Shown piece by piece: positions 8,932 through 18,332 of a stretch of DNA of 64,000 nt. Position numbers and translations under genes: made by a program. Origin of the DNA: Bacillus safensis FO-36b (GTDB taxonomy: Bacteria; Bacillota; Bacilli; Bacillales; Bacillaceae); the NCBI RefSeq assembly GCF_000691165.1, contig NZ_ASJD01000001.1:620001-684000 (forward strand), read 5' to 3'. The first letter of the stretch is position 1; each line of letters begins with the position of its first letter. The notes under the pieces are model-generated. The model saw only the letters and a program-made list of their open reading frames with translations, searched no databases and was not told the origin of the DNA.

Positions 8932-9666
8932 ATGGAACGTTTACAGAAAGTAATTGCACATGCCGGCGTCGCTTCAAGACGAAAGGCTGAAGAATTAATT
9001 AAAGAAGGACGAGTTACCGTTAATGGTCAAACAGTGACAGAGCTCGGAGTGAAGGTGGGCTCTTCAGATAAAATTGAAGTCAATGGATTAAAGCTTGAAA
9101 GAGAAGAACCGGTTTACTTTATGCTTTATAAACCGCGCGGCGTCATTTCGGCTGCCGAGGATGATAAAGGACGCAAGGTCGTCACAGATTTCTTTGATGA
9201 TGTCCCGCAGCGTCTTTATCCAATCGGCCGGTTAGATTATGATACGAGCGGTTTGATTTTGATTACAAATGATGGGGAATTTGCCCATAAGCTCATGCAC
9301 CCGAAATACGAAATTGATAAAACGTATGCAGCGAAGCTAAAAGGCATTCCTTCAAAGGAACTGCTTAGAAAGCTAGAAAAAGGGATCATGTTAGATCATA
9401 AAAAAACAGCACCTGCTCGTGCGAAAATGCTTTCTATTGATAAACGAAAGCAAACTTGTATTGTTCAATTAACCATTCACGAAGGCAGAAACAGACAGGT
9501 GCGCCGCATGTTTGAAGCGATTGGACATGATGTGTTAAAGCTAAAAAGGGAGCAATATTCGTTCCTTCATATTGAAGGTATGAGACCAGGAGACCGCAGA
9601 GAATTGTCTCCGCATGAAGTAAAGCGCCTGAGAGCAATTGCCGATCATGGGAAAAGCGCTTTTTAA
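8932..9666 (+). CDS. rluB: 23S rRNA pseudouridine synthase RluB
   Basis: A 244-residue RsuA/RluB-type enzyme, which isomerises a uridine in 23S rRNA helix 89-93. It starts with an S4 RNA-binding domain (MERLQKVIAHAGVASRRKAEE) and then has the catalytic GRLDYDTSGLILITNDG, in which the first aspartate is the nucleophile, and EGRNRQVRRMFEAIGHDV. GAGGTGA precedes the ATG. It lies just upstream of resA, as in B. subtilis. The palindrome AAAAGCGCTTTT at its stop is too short of a loop to be a good terminator. Confidence 0.93.
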   Translation: MERLQKVIAHAGVASRRKAEELIKEGRVTVNGQTVTELGVKVGSSDKIEVNGLKLEREEPVYFMLYKPRGVISAAEDDKGRKVVTDFFDDVPQRLYPIGRLDYDTSGLILITNDGEFAHKLMHPKYEIDKTYAAKLKGIPSKELLRKLEKGIMLDHKKTAPARAKMLSIDKRKQTCIVQLTIHEGRNRQVRRMFEAIGHDVLKLKREQYSFLHIEGMRPGDRRELSPHEVKRLRAIADHGKSAF

Positions 9667-9713
9667 TTTTCACATAAACTTCAAAAAATGAAGAAGCATC
9701 AAAAGAAGGAGAA

Positions 9714-9722
9714 TGCTATAAT
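9714..9722 (+). promoter_or_regulatory. Extended -10 promoter candidate of resABC
   Basis: TGCTATAAT at 9714-9722 is a perfect extended -10 element; no good -35 is seen, consistent with activator dependence (ResD activates resA in B. subtilis). It lies downstream of an in-frame upstream start at 9688, which supports choosing the later resA start. Confidence 0.55.
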
Positions 9723-9756
9723 TTACCTGAATGTCTATGGGGAAGGGGTACTTCAG

Positions 9757-10287
9757 ATGAAAAAAAGACGGTTTTTCATACGGACGGGCATTCTCCTCGT
9801 GATGCTTGCGGCACTATGTTATACAATGTATAACTCAGTATTTGCCAAACAGGATCGAGTCAAAGAAGGATCTATTGCGCCAAACTTTGTCCTTCAATCT
9901 GTCGATGGGGATCGGATTGAGTTAAAGGACTTAAAAGGCAAAGGTATCTTTCTTAATTTTTGGGGTACATGGTGTGGTCCGTGTAAACAAGAATTTCCTT
10001 ATATGGCGAATCAATATGAAGTGTTCAAGGATCGCGGTGTGGAAATTGTTGCAGTCAATGTTGCGGAATCCAAGATTGCCGTGAAAAATTTTATGGAATC
10101 CTATGGCGTGAATTTTCCTGTTGCCATGGACAAAGATCGTCAAGTGACAGAGGCATATGATATTACGCCGCTGCCAACCACATTTTTAATCAATCCTGAA
10201 GGCAAGGTAATCAAAGTCATAAAGGGAACGATGACAGAACGTAATGTCTATGAATATATGAATTTGATTAAACCAAAGGGGTCATAG
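9757..10287 (+). CDS. resA: Thiol-disulfide oxidoreductase ResA
   Basis: ResA reduces apocytochrome c haem-binding cysteines on the outer face of the membrane. An N-terminal signal anchor (about residues 9-28) is followed by a thioredoxin fold with WGTWC73-G-P-C76 and the conserved glutamate E79; the cis-proline loop is PLPTTFLI. B. subtilis ResA has CEPC as I recall, so the dipeptide between the cysteines differs. ATG 9757 has GGAAGGGG about eight bases upstream and gives 176 residues; an ATG at 9688 precedes the likely promoter. resB starts two bases after the stop. Confidence 0.95.
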   Translation: MKKRRFFIRTGILLVMLAALCYTMYNSVFAKQDRVKEGSIAPNFVLQSVDGDRIELKDLKGKGIFLNFWGTWCGPCKQEFPYMANQYEVFKDRGVEIVAVNVAESKIAVKNFMESYGVNFPVAMDKDRQVTEAYDITPLPTTFLINPEGKVIKVIKGTMTERNVYEYMNLIKPKGS

Positions 10288-10288
10288 A

Positions 10289-11968
10289 ATGAAAGAGGTA
10301 AAGTGCGAGTGTGGACATATTAATCCAATCGGTACTGTTCTATGTGAATCATGCGGGAATCCCATTGCGGCTAAAGAGAAAAACTCTTCAAAGCTGCTTG
10401 ATATGAGATATGACGGCAGTGCAAGACGCTCGCAAACATACAACAAAACGATTGTTGATAAAGTATGGAACTTTTTTTCTTCCGTTAAAGTGGGTGTGTG
10501 GCTGATTGTCATTACACTGCTCGCTTCTTCGCTTGGAACGATTTTTCCGCAGGAGCGATTTATTCCGCCAGGTGCATCTGCTTCCACGTATTATGAAGAG
10601 CAATATGGATCGTTTGGCAAGCTGTATTACACACTTGGATTCCATGATCTTTATAATTCTTGGTGGTTTTTAGCTCTTGTCGCATCAATCGGAATCTCCC
10701 TTGTCATTTGCAGTCTCGACCGCGTTATTCCTCTTTATCGAGCACTCAAAAACCAAGGGGTTATCAAAAAAGAAGGCTTTATGAGAAGACAGCGTCTGTT
10801 TAGCGAGACAGACAAAACATTAGATCAGCATACATATGAAGGCATCATAAGAGCAATGAAACAAAAGCGTTACCGCGTGCGAGAAGAAAATGGGCATATT
10901 TTAGCCGAAAAAGGACGTTTTTCACGCTGGGGACCTTACGTCAATCACATTGGACTAATCATCTTTCTCATTGGAGCGATGCTCCGGTTTGTCCCGGGCA
11001 TGTACGTGGATGAAACGCTTTGGGTCAGAGAAGGGGAAACTGCACCAATTCCAGGTACGGATGGTCAATACTTCTTGAAAAATAATGCGTTTTCAATTGA
11101 TCGCTATGAAACTGGAAATGAAAAAGAAGTGTTTGAGAATGCCATTGAAAAAGCTGGCGATGGTCAAGTGGTGAAAAGCTATAAAACGGATGCCATTTTA
11201 TACAAACGTGAAGGAGAAGTTGTATTTGGTGAAAAGCCCAAGCTGAAGCAGGTAACAGAACACGATATCAAAGTAAATGAACCGCTCAAGTTTGACAATT
11301 TCTCATTATATCAAGTGGATTTTAAACAAAATGAACTCGATCAAATGGTCTTTCAGCTGATTCGTAAAGATACAGAAAAATCTTTCGGTACAGTGAAGAT
11401 TAATCTGCTGGAGCCTAAGTCAGAATATGATCTTGGTAGCGGTTACAAAGTCAAGGTGATGAGCTATCTGCCTGATTTTTATTTTGACGATGATGGAACG
11501 CCAAGTACGAAAACAAGGAATCCGAATAATCCTGCTTTCGTGTTTGAAATGATTTCTCCTGAAAAACCTAAAGGTGAAAAAAGCTTTGTCGCCATTCAAG
11601 AGACAGTAGAGGGTTCTGATAACAATCTATATAAAATGAAGTTTGATCGGGTCGAAACGAAAAACGTCACAGGGTTAACAGTGAGAAAGGATTTAACACT
11701 TGGCGTGCTCATAGTAGGCGGAATCATCTTCATGATCGGTGTCGTGCAGGGGATGTATTGGCAGCATAGAAGAATCTGGCTGTCGGCAAAGGATGGTAAA
11801 GTATTGGTGGCAGGACATACAAACAAAAACTGGTTCGGCTTAAAGTCCGATCTTGGTGTGTTACTGCACGGCAGTGGCATCAAACAGCCAGTTGATCAAA
11901 AAGAACTGCCTGATACAACAAGTATCAGCAAAAGCAAGGGGGAAGGATTAGATGGCGGCAGTCAGTGA
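10289..11968 (+). CDS. resB: Cytochrome c biogenesis protein ResB
   Basis: ResB forms, with ResC, the system II haem delivery and ligation complex for c-type cytochromes. The 559-residue protein starts with a zinc-ribbon-like [17 protein letters not shown], then has membrane helices near residues 70-90, 113-133 and 215-235, a large extracytoplasmic domain (about 240-455), and a last helix near 472-492. It ends slightly longer than the B. subtilis protein. The 3' end overlaps resC by 17 bases. Confidence 0.95.
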   Translation: MKEVKCECGHINPIGTVLCESCGNPIAAKEKNSSKLLDMRYDGSARRSQTYNKTIVDKVWNFFSSVKVGVWLIVITLLASSLGTIFPQERFIPPGASASTYYEEQYGSFGKLYYTLGFHDLYNSWWFLALVASIGISLVICSLDRVIPLYRALKNQGVIKKEGFMRRQRLFSETDKTLDQHTYEGIIRAMKQKRYRVREENGHILAEKGRFSRWGPYVNHIGLIIFLIGAMLRFVPGMYVDETLWVREGETAPIPGTDGQYFLKNNAFSIDRYETGNEKEVFENAIEKAGDGQVVKSYKTDAILYKREGEVVFGEKPKLKQVTEHDIKVNEPLKFDNFSLYQVDFKQNELDQMVFQLIRKDTEKSFGTVKINLLEPKSEYDLGSGYKVKVMSYLPDFYFDDDGTPSTKTRNPNNPAFVFEMISPEKPKGEKSFVAIQETVEGSDNNLYKMKFDRVETKNVTGLTVRKDLTLGVLIVGGIIFMIGVVQGMYWQHRRIWLSAKDGKVLVAGHTNKNWFGLKSDLGVLLHGSGIKQPVDQKELPDTTSISKSKGEGLDGGSQ

Positions 11969-13130
11969 AAATCTGTTATTTGCAGCTTTTCTATTTTATT
12001 TAGCGGCAGTTCCTTTTTTTGGTGGTGCCATTAAGGGAAAAAAGAAAGAAGAAGGACCGCGCAGAAATAAGGCGGCACTCATTGGCATTACGCTTACCAT
12101 CATCGGTTTTTTGAGCCAGTTGGGCTATTTTATTTCAAGATGGATCGCATCTGGTCATGCACCTGTCAGTAATTTGTTTGAGTTCACAACGGCTTTTGGC
12201 ATGATGCTGGTGCTTGCATTCATCATTTTATATTTTGTGTATCAAGTGTCTGTACTTGGTTTATTTACACTTCCAATCGCTTTATTGATTATTGCCTATG
12301 CAAGTATGTTCCCATCAGATATTTCACCGCTGATTCCTTCACTTCAAAGTAATTGGCTTTATATTCACGTGACAACAGCAGCACTTGGCCAAGCCATTTT
12401 AGCCATCAGCTTTGTGGCAGGTGTCATCTTTCTATTAAAGCATGTGGATCAAACAAAGCCAGGGAAGAAGACGTTTGGTTTAGAGCTTGTCATGTTTATG
12501 ATTGTGGTCACACTTGCATTTATCGCTGTTACGTCTATCTTTAGAATGACAGGATATGAAGCGACATTTAATTGGATTGATAAAAATAAAGAAAAAAGTG
12601 AGATGGTCTATGAGCTCCCAGCTCTTGTCGGACCTCATAAAGGGGAGCTTGTGACAGAAGATCGTTTGGAACCGTTTGTTGAGCTGCCGCCTGTTTTTTC
12701 AGGTAGAAAGGTCAATACGGTGTTATGGTCATTTGGCGTAGGGCTGATCATATACGGACTCATTCGATTGATCATTCGCAAACGGCTGAGCGCACTGCTT
12801 CAACCGCTAGTGAAACAGGTGAACCTAGATCTAGTTGATGAAATTGGGTATAGGGCGGTTTCGATTGGTTTCCCTGTATTTGCGTTAGGCGGGCTGATCT
12901 TTGCCATGATCTGGGCGCAAATTGCATGGACTAGGTTTTGGGGCTGGGACCCGAAGGAAGTATGGGCATTGATTACGTTTCTCTTTTATGCTGCCTATCT
13001 TCATCTTCGCTTGTCGCGAGGCTGGCATGGTGAAAAGTCCGCTTGGCTTGCTGTGATCGGCTTCGCCATTATTATGTTTAATCTCATCTTTGTTAACCTT
13101 GTCATTGCGGGGCTTCATTCTTACGCATAA
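11952..13130 (+). CDS. resC: Cytochrome c biogenesis protein ResC (CcsA type)
   Basis: A 392-residue polytopic membrane protein of the haem-handling family. The signature tryptophan-rich loop is visible as [19 protein letters not shown] near residue 318, with flanking histidines for haem. About eight hydrophobic helices can be counted. AAGGGGGAAGG precedes the ATG inside resB, and a hairpin follows it before resD, so resABC form one unit with partial read-through possible to resDE. Confidence 0.95.
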   Translation: MAAVSENLLFAAFLFYLAAVPFFGGAIKGKKKEEGPRRNKAALIGITLTIIGFLSQLGYFISRWIASGHAPVSNLFEFTTAFGMMLVLAFIILYFVYQVSVLGLFTLPIALLIIAYASMFPSDISPLIPSLQSNWLYIHVTTAALGQAILAISFVAGVIFLLKHVDQTKPGKKTFGLELVMFMIVVTLAFIAVTSIFRMTGYEATFNWIDKNKEKSEMVYELPALVGPHKGELVTEDRLEPFVELPPVFSGRKVNTVLWSFGVGLIIYGLIRLIIRKRLSALLQPLVKQVNLDLVDEIGYRAVSIGFPVFALGGLIFAMIWAQIAWTRFWGWDPKEVWALITFLFYAAYLHLRLSRGWHGEKSAWLAVIGFAIIMFNLIFVNLVIAGLHSYA

Positions 13131-13138
13131 TCACAAGG

Positions 13139-13172
13139 AAAAGCCAACTTTTATGATTCAATTCGGCTTTTT
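13139..13172 (+). terminator. Hairpin between resC and resD
   Basis: AAAAGCC (13139-13145) pairs with GGCTTTT (13165-13171). The loop is long, so termination may be partial, which would fit a resABCDE read-through transcript. Confidence 0.6.
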
Positions 13173-13215
13173 GTTAAAATGAATGTAACAACGGAGAAAG
13201 CAGGAGGACTGTCTA

Positions 13216-13938
13216 ATGGAACACACAACTCAAACGAAAATATTAGTCGTAGATGATGAGGCAAGAATTCGCCGCCTTTTAAAAATGTATTTAGAACGTG
13301 AAAATTATGAAATCGATGAAGCGGAAAATGGAGATGAGGCGATTCAAAAAGGGCTTCAAACCGATTACGACCTCATTTTGCTCGATTTAATGATGCCTGG
13401 TACAGATGGAATCGAAGTGTGTAATCAAATTCGAGACAAAAAAGCGACTCCAATCATTATGCTGACGGCAAAAGGAGAAGAAGCCAACCGCGTTCAAGGA
13501 TTTGAGGCAGGAACGGATGACTACATCGTCAAACCTTTCAGCCCGCGTGAAGTGGTTTTACGTGTAAAGGCATTGCTCAGAAGATCGTCTCAAACGTCTT
13601 ATTTGAATACTGGGACAACAACAAAGGATGTTCTTGTGTTTTCTCATCTTTCTATTGACCATGATGCACATAGAGTGACGGCTGATGGTAAAGAAGTCAG
13701 CCTCACGCCGAAGGAATATGAGCTTTTATATTTCCTTGCAAAAACACCAGATAAGGTCTATGACAGAGAAAAGCTGCTAAAAGAAGTATGGCAATATGAA
13801 TTCTTTGGAGACTTACGAACAGTTGATACTCATGTCAAACGACTTCGTGAAAAACTGAATAAAGTGTCACCAGAAGCAGCGAAAAAAATCGTAACTGTAT
13901 GGGGTGTCGGGTACAAATTTGAGGTCGGCGCTGAATGA
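13216..13938 (+). CDS. resD: Response regulator ResD
   Basis: An OmpR-family regulator of 240 residues that controls genes for oxygen limitation and nitrate respiration. The receiver domain holds D13-D14 and the phospho-acceptor D57 in [10 protein letters not shown], plus the lysine of [12 protein letters not shown]; the C-terminal winged helix has [16 protein letters not shown] and the WGVGYKF end. GGAGGA precedes the ATG. It shares an ATGA overlap with resE. Confidence 0.97.
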   Translation: MEHTTQTKILVVDDEARIRRLLKMYLERENYEIDEAENGDEAIQKGLQTDYDLILLDLMMPGTDGIEVCNQIRDKKATPIIMLTAKGEEANRVQGFEAGTDDYIVKPFSPREVVLRVKALLRRSSQTSYLNTGTTTKDVLVFSHLSIDHDAHRVTADGKEVSLTPKEYELLYFLAKTPDKVYDREKLLKEVWQYEFFGDLRTVDTHVKRLREKLNKVSPEAAKKIVTVWGVGYKFEVGAE

Positions 13939-15716
13939 AACTGTGGAAAAGTGTTGTAGGAAAGCTATGGTTAACCATTCTTTTCCTCGTCCTGATCGTT
14001 TTATCTATTTTAACTGTGCTTCTTTTAGAGTTCATTGAGAATTATCATGTAGAAGAAGCAAAATCTGATTTAACACAAATGGCAAACAAAGTAGCGGTCA
14101 TTTTAGAAAGCCATGAGGATCAATCGCTTGCGAGGTCGATTACATCAGAACTCGCTGACAAATTGACGAGTATTGCGATCATCCAAGAGGACGGGCTAGA
14201 GTGGTATTCGTCTGAAAAAGACGGGAAGCTTCCTGCGATTACAAAGAAACAAATTGAAGCGGACAACGATTTAAATCAAGCACTGAAAGATCGTAAAAAA
14301 ATCAGTAAACGTGCAGAACCTGATGCAGGCAATCGAAAAGATGAACGGATTGTAGTCGGTGTTCCATATGAGGCGAACGGAAAAAAAGGCATGGTCTTTC
14401 TTTCTCAATCACTCCTCGCTGTAGAACAAACAACGAAACATACGACACGCTACATCTTTTTAGCCGCCGGAATTGCGATTGTACTGACCACTATATTCGC
14501 TTTCTTCTTGTCAACACGTGTCACCTATCCTCTCAGAAAGATGAGAGAGGGTGCACAAGATTTGGCGAAAGGGAAATTTGATACAAAGATTCCTATTTTA
14601 ACGCAAGATGAGATTGGAGAACTGGCGATCGCCTTTAATCAAATGGGGAAGCAGCTTAAATTCCATATCACAGCCTTAAATCAAGAAAAAGAACATTTAT
14701 CTAATATTTTAAGCAGTATGGCTGATGGCGTCATCACCATCAATATTGATGGAACGATTTTGATGACAAATCCTCCTGCAGAACGATTTTTGCAGGCATG
14801 GTATTACGAGCAAAATATGAAGATCAAGGATGGAGATGAACTGCCGCCAGAAGCGCGCGAGCTATTTCATACAGCTGTCAGCACAGAAAAAGAGCAAATG
14901 ATCGAAGTTACGCTGCAAGGGCGTACCTGGGTTCTTCTTATGTCTCCGCTGTATAATCAGCAGGATGTCAGGGGAGCAGTTGCAGTCCTTCGTGATATGA
15001 CGGAGGAACGAAGACTTGATAAACTGAGAAAAGACTTCATTGCCAATGTCAGTCATGAACTTCGTACACCAATTGCCATGCTGCAAGGGTACAGTGAGGC
15101 AATTGTAGATGATATTGCGGGATCAGAAGAGGAAAAGAAAGAGATTGCGCAAATTATCTATGATGAATCACTTCGAATGGGACGTCTTGTGAATGACCTT
15201 CTAGATCTAGCGAGAATGGAAGCAGGTCATATTACACTGAATCTTGAATCAACAGATACGGAAGAGCTGACAGAGAAGATCTACCGTAAGTTTCTCGGGA
15301 TTGCGAAAGAAAAACAAATCGACCTTACGTATGATATTCAAGTGGATGAACCGCACTTTGTATTCGATCCAGATAAGATTGAGCAAGTGTTTACGAATCT
15401 CATTGATAATGCTATTCGTCATACACCAGAGGGCGGCGAGGTTCACTTCTCGGTTCAATCGGTGGAAAACGGACTGAAAATGGATGTAAAAGATTCGGGG
15501 AGCGGAATTCCGGAAGAGGATCTTCCCTTTATTTTCGAACGCTTTTATAAAGCCGATAAAGCAAGGACGAGAGGGCGTTCTGGTACTGGACTTGGCCTTG
15601 CGATTGTGAAGAACATCATCGAGGCGCATCAAGGCTCTATACATGCTCACAGCAAAGCGGGGGCAGGTACACACTTCACATTCTATATTCCGAGAAAAAA
15701 GCAGGAACTCGTCTAA
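13935..15716 (+). CDS. resE: Sensor histidine kinase ResE
   Basis: A 593-residue sensor that phosphorylates ResD. Order of domains: transmembrane helix about 10-32, extracytoplasmic region, second helix about 172-193, HAMP linker starting at [14 protein letters not shown], a PAS domain around 250-350, the dimerisation domain with His374 in NVSHELRTP, and a catalytic ATPase domain with N, G1 and G2 boxes ([47 protein letters not shown]). Translational coupling to resD through a four-base overlap. Confidence 0.97.
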   Translation: MKLWKSVVGKLWLTILFLVLIVLSILTVLLLEFIENYHVEEAKSDLTQMANKVAVILESHEDQSLARSITSELADKLTSIAIIQEDGLEWYSSEKDGKLPAITKKQIEADNDLNQALKDRKKISKRAEPDAGNRKDERIVVGVPYEANGKKGMVFLSQSLLAVEQTTKHTTRYIFLAAGIAIVLTTIFAFFLSTRVTYPLRKMREGAQDLAKGKFDTKIPILTQDEIGELAIAFNQMGKQLKFHITALNQEKEHLSNILSSMADGVITINIDGTILMTNPPAERFLQAWYYEQNMKIKDGDELPPEARELFHTAVSTEKEQMIEVTLQGRTWVLLMSPLYNQQDVRGAVAVLRDMTEERRLDKLRKDFIANVSHELRTPIAMLQGYSEAIVDDIAGSEEEKKEIAQIIYDESLRMGRLVNDLLDLARMEAGHITLNLESTDTEELTEKIYRKFLGIAKEKQIDLTYDIQVDEPHFVFDPDKIEQVFTNLIDNAIRHTPEGGEVHFSVQSVENGLKMDVKDSGSGIPEEDLPFIFERFYKADKARTRGRSGTGLGLAIVKNIIEAHQGSIHAHSKAGAGTHFTFYIPRKKQELV

Positions 15717-15743
15717 TCCTGACGAAGAATCTTGTTACATGAG

Positions 15744-15780
15744 AAACACTTCTTTTCGTAAAGAAAATGAAGTGTTTTTT
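15744..15780 (+). terminator. Terminator after resE
   Basis: AAACACTTC (15744-15752) and GAAGTGTTT (15769-15777) pair, extended inside by TTTTC/GAAAA; a T run follows. Confidence 0.9.
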
Positions 15781-15865
15781 CTATTTTAAAATTTTTAAGG
15801 AGAAGTTAAACAAAAAGCCCTTTCCAAACTGTCGAACTTGTAATATATTTGTCATAAAGTTGTAA

Positions 15866-15892
15866 TGTAACGTTTTATAAGAGTCACTCGAC
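15866..15892 (+). promoter_or_regulatory. ECF (sigma-X type) autoregulatory promoter
   Basis: TGTAAC at 15866-15871 (extended as TGTAACGTTTT) and CGAC at 15889-15892 are 17 bases apart, the classical ECF promoter arrangement. It lies 28 bases before the sigX start, so SigX probably drives its own operon. Confidence 0.8.
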
Positions 15893-15919
15893 AAAAATAA
15901 GTGAACGGAGGGGTTTCCT

Positions 15920-16528
15920 ATGCATGAAACCTTTCAAAAAATATATGATTCGTACCATCAAGATTTGTACCAGTTTTTATTTTATATGGTTAAAGATAAA
16001 AATCAGGCAGAGGATCTCGTACAGGAGGTTTACATTCGGGTACTTCACTCATATAAAACTTTTGAAGGAAGAAGCAGCGAGAAAACATGGCTGTTTTCAA
16101 TTGCAAGGCATGTGGCGATTGACTGGTTTCGCAAGCAGCAAACCATTAGACAACGGGTACTCGGCACGTTTGATTGGGATAAGCAGGATGTAAAAGACCC
16201 AGACTTGCTCCCAGACGAACTGGCTGTACAGGATGAAAATACTAAAGAAATTTATGCCGCGCTTGATCACTGCACGATTGATCAAAGAGCTGTCATCATT
16301 TTAAGGTTTATCCAGGGCTACTCAATCATGGAGACAGCAAAGGCGCTAAAGTTCTCGGAAAGCAAAGTCAAAACAACGCAGCACCGAGGCCTGAAAGTGC
16401 TCCGAAAACATATGGAGCTTTTGAAGGAGGAGCTAGTGAATGAAAACGAACAGGTCCGATTGGAGCGAAGAACGAATCAAGGTGTTACTAAGTCAGCTTC
16501 CAAAGGTGGAGGACAACCGTTCATCTAA
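15920..16528 (+). CDS. sigX: ECF RNA polymerase sigma factor SigX
   Basis: A 202-residue ECF sigma factor that, in B. subtilis, controls cell envelope charge genes. Region 2 includes MVKDKNQAEDLVQEVYIRVLHSYKTFEGRSSEKTWLFSIARH (given here in part) and region 4 includes IDQRAVIILRFIQGYSIMETAKALKFSESKVKTTQHR. CGGAGGGG precedes the ATG. The last 89 bases overlap rsiX in another frame; the C-terminal tail is a little longer than the B. subtilis protein I recall and is low-complexity. Confidence 0.96.
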   Translation: MHETFQKIYDSYHQDLYQFLFYMVKDKNQAEDLVQEVYIRVLHSYKTFEGRSSEKTWLFSIARHVAIDWFRKQQTIRQRVLGTFDWDKQDVKDPDLLPDELAVQDENTKEIYAALDHCTIDQRAVIILRFIQGYSIMETAKALKFSESKVKTTQHRGLKVLRKHMELLKEELVNENEQVRLERRTNQGVTKSASKGGGQPFI

Positions 16529-17546
16529 GCAGATATACCAGCAGGTGCTGATGGCAAGCGGGAAGAAAAAGAAAAGTGTCAAATGGATCGGTCCAGCGGT
16601 GGCAACCGTTGTGGTTTTATTTATGGCGTTTTTAATTTCTCCTCATTTATTTCAGCCGGCTGCTCAAGAACAGCATAAACAGATAAAAATGGACTCAAGT
16701 GCTGACAAAGGACAGGCAAATGCCACATTAGAGCCGGTCAAACAGGCAAATGGTACCACACACGTTGTTTCTCATGAAGACAAGCAAAAGTATATGACGG
16801 TTGCATACATAGATGAATCAACATCTCAAGTGGTTCCCATTAGTATTGAAAAAGAGAATGAACATGACCATTTGCAGGAAATGATGAACACATATGAACA
16901 GGTGCAGCTGCCTGAAATGACAAAGCCACTTCAATCTTATCTTGAGATGGTGGACCTTCGTGAAAATGGGAATACACTTATTTTTCAGTTAAAAAATGAT
17001 TTGTCCCTTGATACGATAAAGGAAGCCAATCGATTTAAAGATATGGTAAAAGAAACGCTCAAATGGAGCAGGTATAAGCAAGTGGAAGTCAAATCAGTCA
17101 AAGGCTCTCATCTTCAATTAGGGACTAGCAGCTTTGGCACGATATCAATTGATAAACAAACGAAGAAAGCTTATTACGTGTTAGAAAATAAGAGCGGGAC
17201 TTTTTTGGTGCCCTCCAAAACACATTATTCTTCTTATGAAGAAGCTGTAGAGGCCATGAAACGCACGAGTGATTCTGGACTTGAACCATTAATTAAAGAA
17301 GAACCCATTAAAGAAGTGACATCAAAAGGTAAGCATGTAACCATCACGTTTGGAGCATCAGCACAATTATCGGACTCAATTGATCATACTCTACTCATTG
17401 AAGGTCTGCTGCTCACAGCGAAAGATTTTGGTTTTACAGATGTTACCATTCAATATGCAGGAACAGATCAAGTAGGACCATATGAATTAAATGAACCAAT
17501 AGAGGTACCGGCCCTGCCGAATCCAGTTGTCATAAAAGATCGTTAA
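16440..17546 (+). CDS. rsiX: Anti-sigma-X factor RsiX
   Basis: This 368-residue protein is a single-pass membrane anti-sigma factor. A short cytoplasmic region (residues 1-46, with SEERIKVLLSQLPKVEDNRS) binds SigX; one transmembrane helix lies at about residues 49-67; the remaining 300 residues are extracytoplasmic. AAGGAGG stands about 10 bases before the ATG inside sigX. The overlap with sigX suggests coupled translation, keeping the two in balance. A clear terminator follows. Confidence 0.93.
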   Translation: MKTNRSDWSEERIKVLLSQLPKVEDNRSSKQIYQQVLMASGKKKKSVKWIGPAVATVVVLFMAFLISPHLFQPAAQEQHKQIKMDSSADKGQANATLEPVKQANGTTHVVSHEDKQKYMTVAYIDESTSQVVPISIEKENEHDHLQEMMNTYEQVQLPEMTKPLQSYLEMVDLRENGNTLIFQLKNDLSLDTIKEANRFKDMVKETLKWSRYKQVEVKSVKGSHLQLGTSSFGTISIDKQTKKAYYVLENKSGTFLVPSKTHYSSYEEAVEAMKRTSDSGLEPLIKEEPIKEVTSKGKHVTITFGASAQLSDSIDHTLLIEGLLLTAKDFGFTDVTIQYAGTDQVGPYELNEPIEVPALPNPVVIKDR

Positions 17547-17547
17547 A

Positions 17548-17577
17548 GGACGCAAGCATTTCATTGCGTTCTTTTTT
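17548..17577 (+). terminator. Terminator after rsiX
   Basis: GGACGCAA (17548-17555) pairs with TTGCGTTC (17564-17571, one G-U), followed by a T run. Confidence 0.9.
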
Positions 17578-17650
17578 GATGTATAGAAAAGGGTCTTCTT
17601 GCTGTATACTAAGCTGTCATGAAAAGAACCTCAAAAAAGGGGAGTCACTG

Positions 17651-18298
17651 ATGAAAAGGTATTGCTTCATAGGTGCCAGCTGTTTTTTGCTCTTGATCTT
17701 AGCGCCATTTGCCCATGCGCAGAAGACAAACGAATGGGTGGAACCAGTGAAAGGAGAAGTCACTGACTTGTTTGGGACAAGGGGCGGCTCGCATAAGGGA
17801 TTAGATATAGCTGCGCCAGAAGGAGAATCCATTTTTGCTGCAAGTGAAGGTGTGGTCACGCGTTCGTATGTATCGGCTACATATGGAGAAGTTATATTTA
17901 TTCAGCATCCAAATGGATACGAAACCGTCTATGCTCATTTACACGAGCGTTTTGTGAAAAAGGGTGACCATGTACAAGCGGGACAGCCGATTGGCATAAT
18001 TGGCAACACAGGAGCCTCCAGAGGCACTCATTTGCATTTTGAAGTACATCGTGGCAATTGGTCAGTCAGCAAAAAGGATGCGGTAGATCCCCTCAAAATG
18101 ATTGCTGTGGAACGTTTCCAAGAGCCGGCTCTTCATGTAAATGGACATGAAAAAAATACATATGTCATTAAACAAGGGGATACCCTTTGGTCGATAGCAA
18201 AGGCGCATGAAATGACTGTAGAACAATTGAAAAAGATCAATGAGCTGACCACTCACCTCATTCGAACAGGAGACTGTTTAATGGTTTCAACTAAATAA
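17651..18298 (+). CDS. Secreted M23 metallopeptidase with C-terminal LysM
   Basis: A predicted exported peptidoglycan endopeptidase of 215 residues. A signal peptide ends near FAHAQK (about residue 24). The M23 (lysostaphin-like) domain has the zinc ligands in SHKGLDIA (H and D) and THLHFEVH (last histidine), with YAHLHER between. A single LysM domain (YVIKQGDTLWSIAKAHEMTVEQLK) closes the protein. ATG 17651 follows GGGGAGTCACTG; the longer frame from 17564 starts within the rsiX terminator. I do not recall this gene between sigX-rsiX and serA in B. subtilis. Substrate and timing are unknown. Confidence 0.9.
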   Translation: MKRYCFIGASCFLLLILAPFAHAQKTNEWVEPVKGEVTDLFGTRGGSHKGLDIAAPEGESIFAASEGVVTRSYVSATYGEVIFIQHPNGYETVYAHLHERFVKKGDHVQAGQPIGIIGNTGASRGTHLHFEVHRGNWSVSKKDAVDPLKMIAVERFQEPALHVNGHEKNTYVIKQGDTLWSIAKAHEMTVEQLKKINELTTHLIRTGDCLMVSTK

Positions 18299-18322
18299 AC
18301 CTCATGCAAAGCATGAGGTTTA
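18296..18322. terminator. Bidirectional terminator between the M23 gene and serA
   Basis: Perfect 12-bp stem TAAACCTCATGC (18296-18307) with its complement 18311-18322 and a three-base loop. It serves both converging genes. Confidence 0.85.
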
Positions 18323-18332
18323 TCACTGTTTT

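Noticed and set aside
9652-9663. AAAAGCGCTTTT palindrome at the rluB stop as terminator
   Set aside because: A perfect palindrome without loop cannot form a stable hairpin, and no T run long enough follows.
17564-17650. N-terminal extension of the M23 peptidase
   Set aside because: It begins inside the rsiX terminator and would bury the signal peptide; the ATG at 17651 has a good ribosome site.
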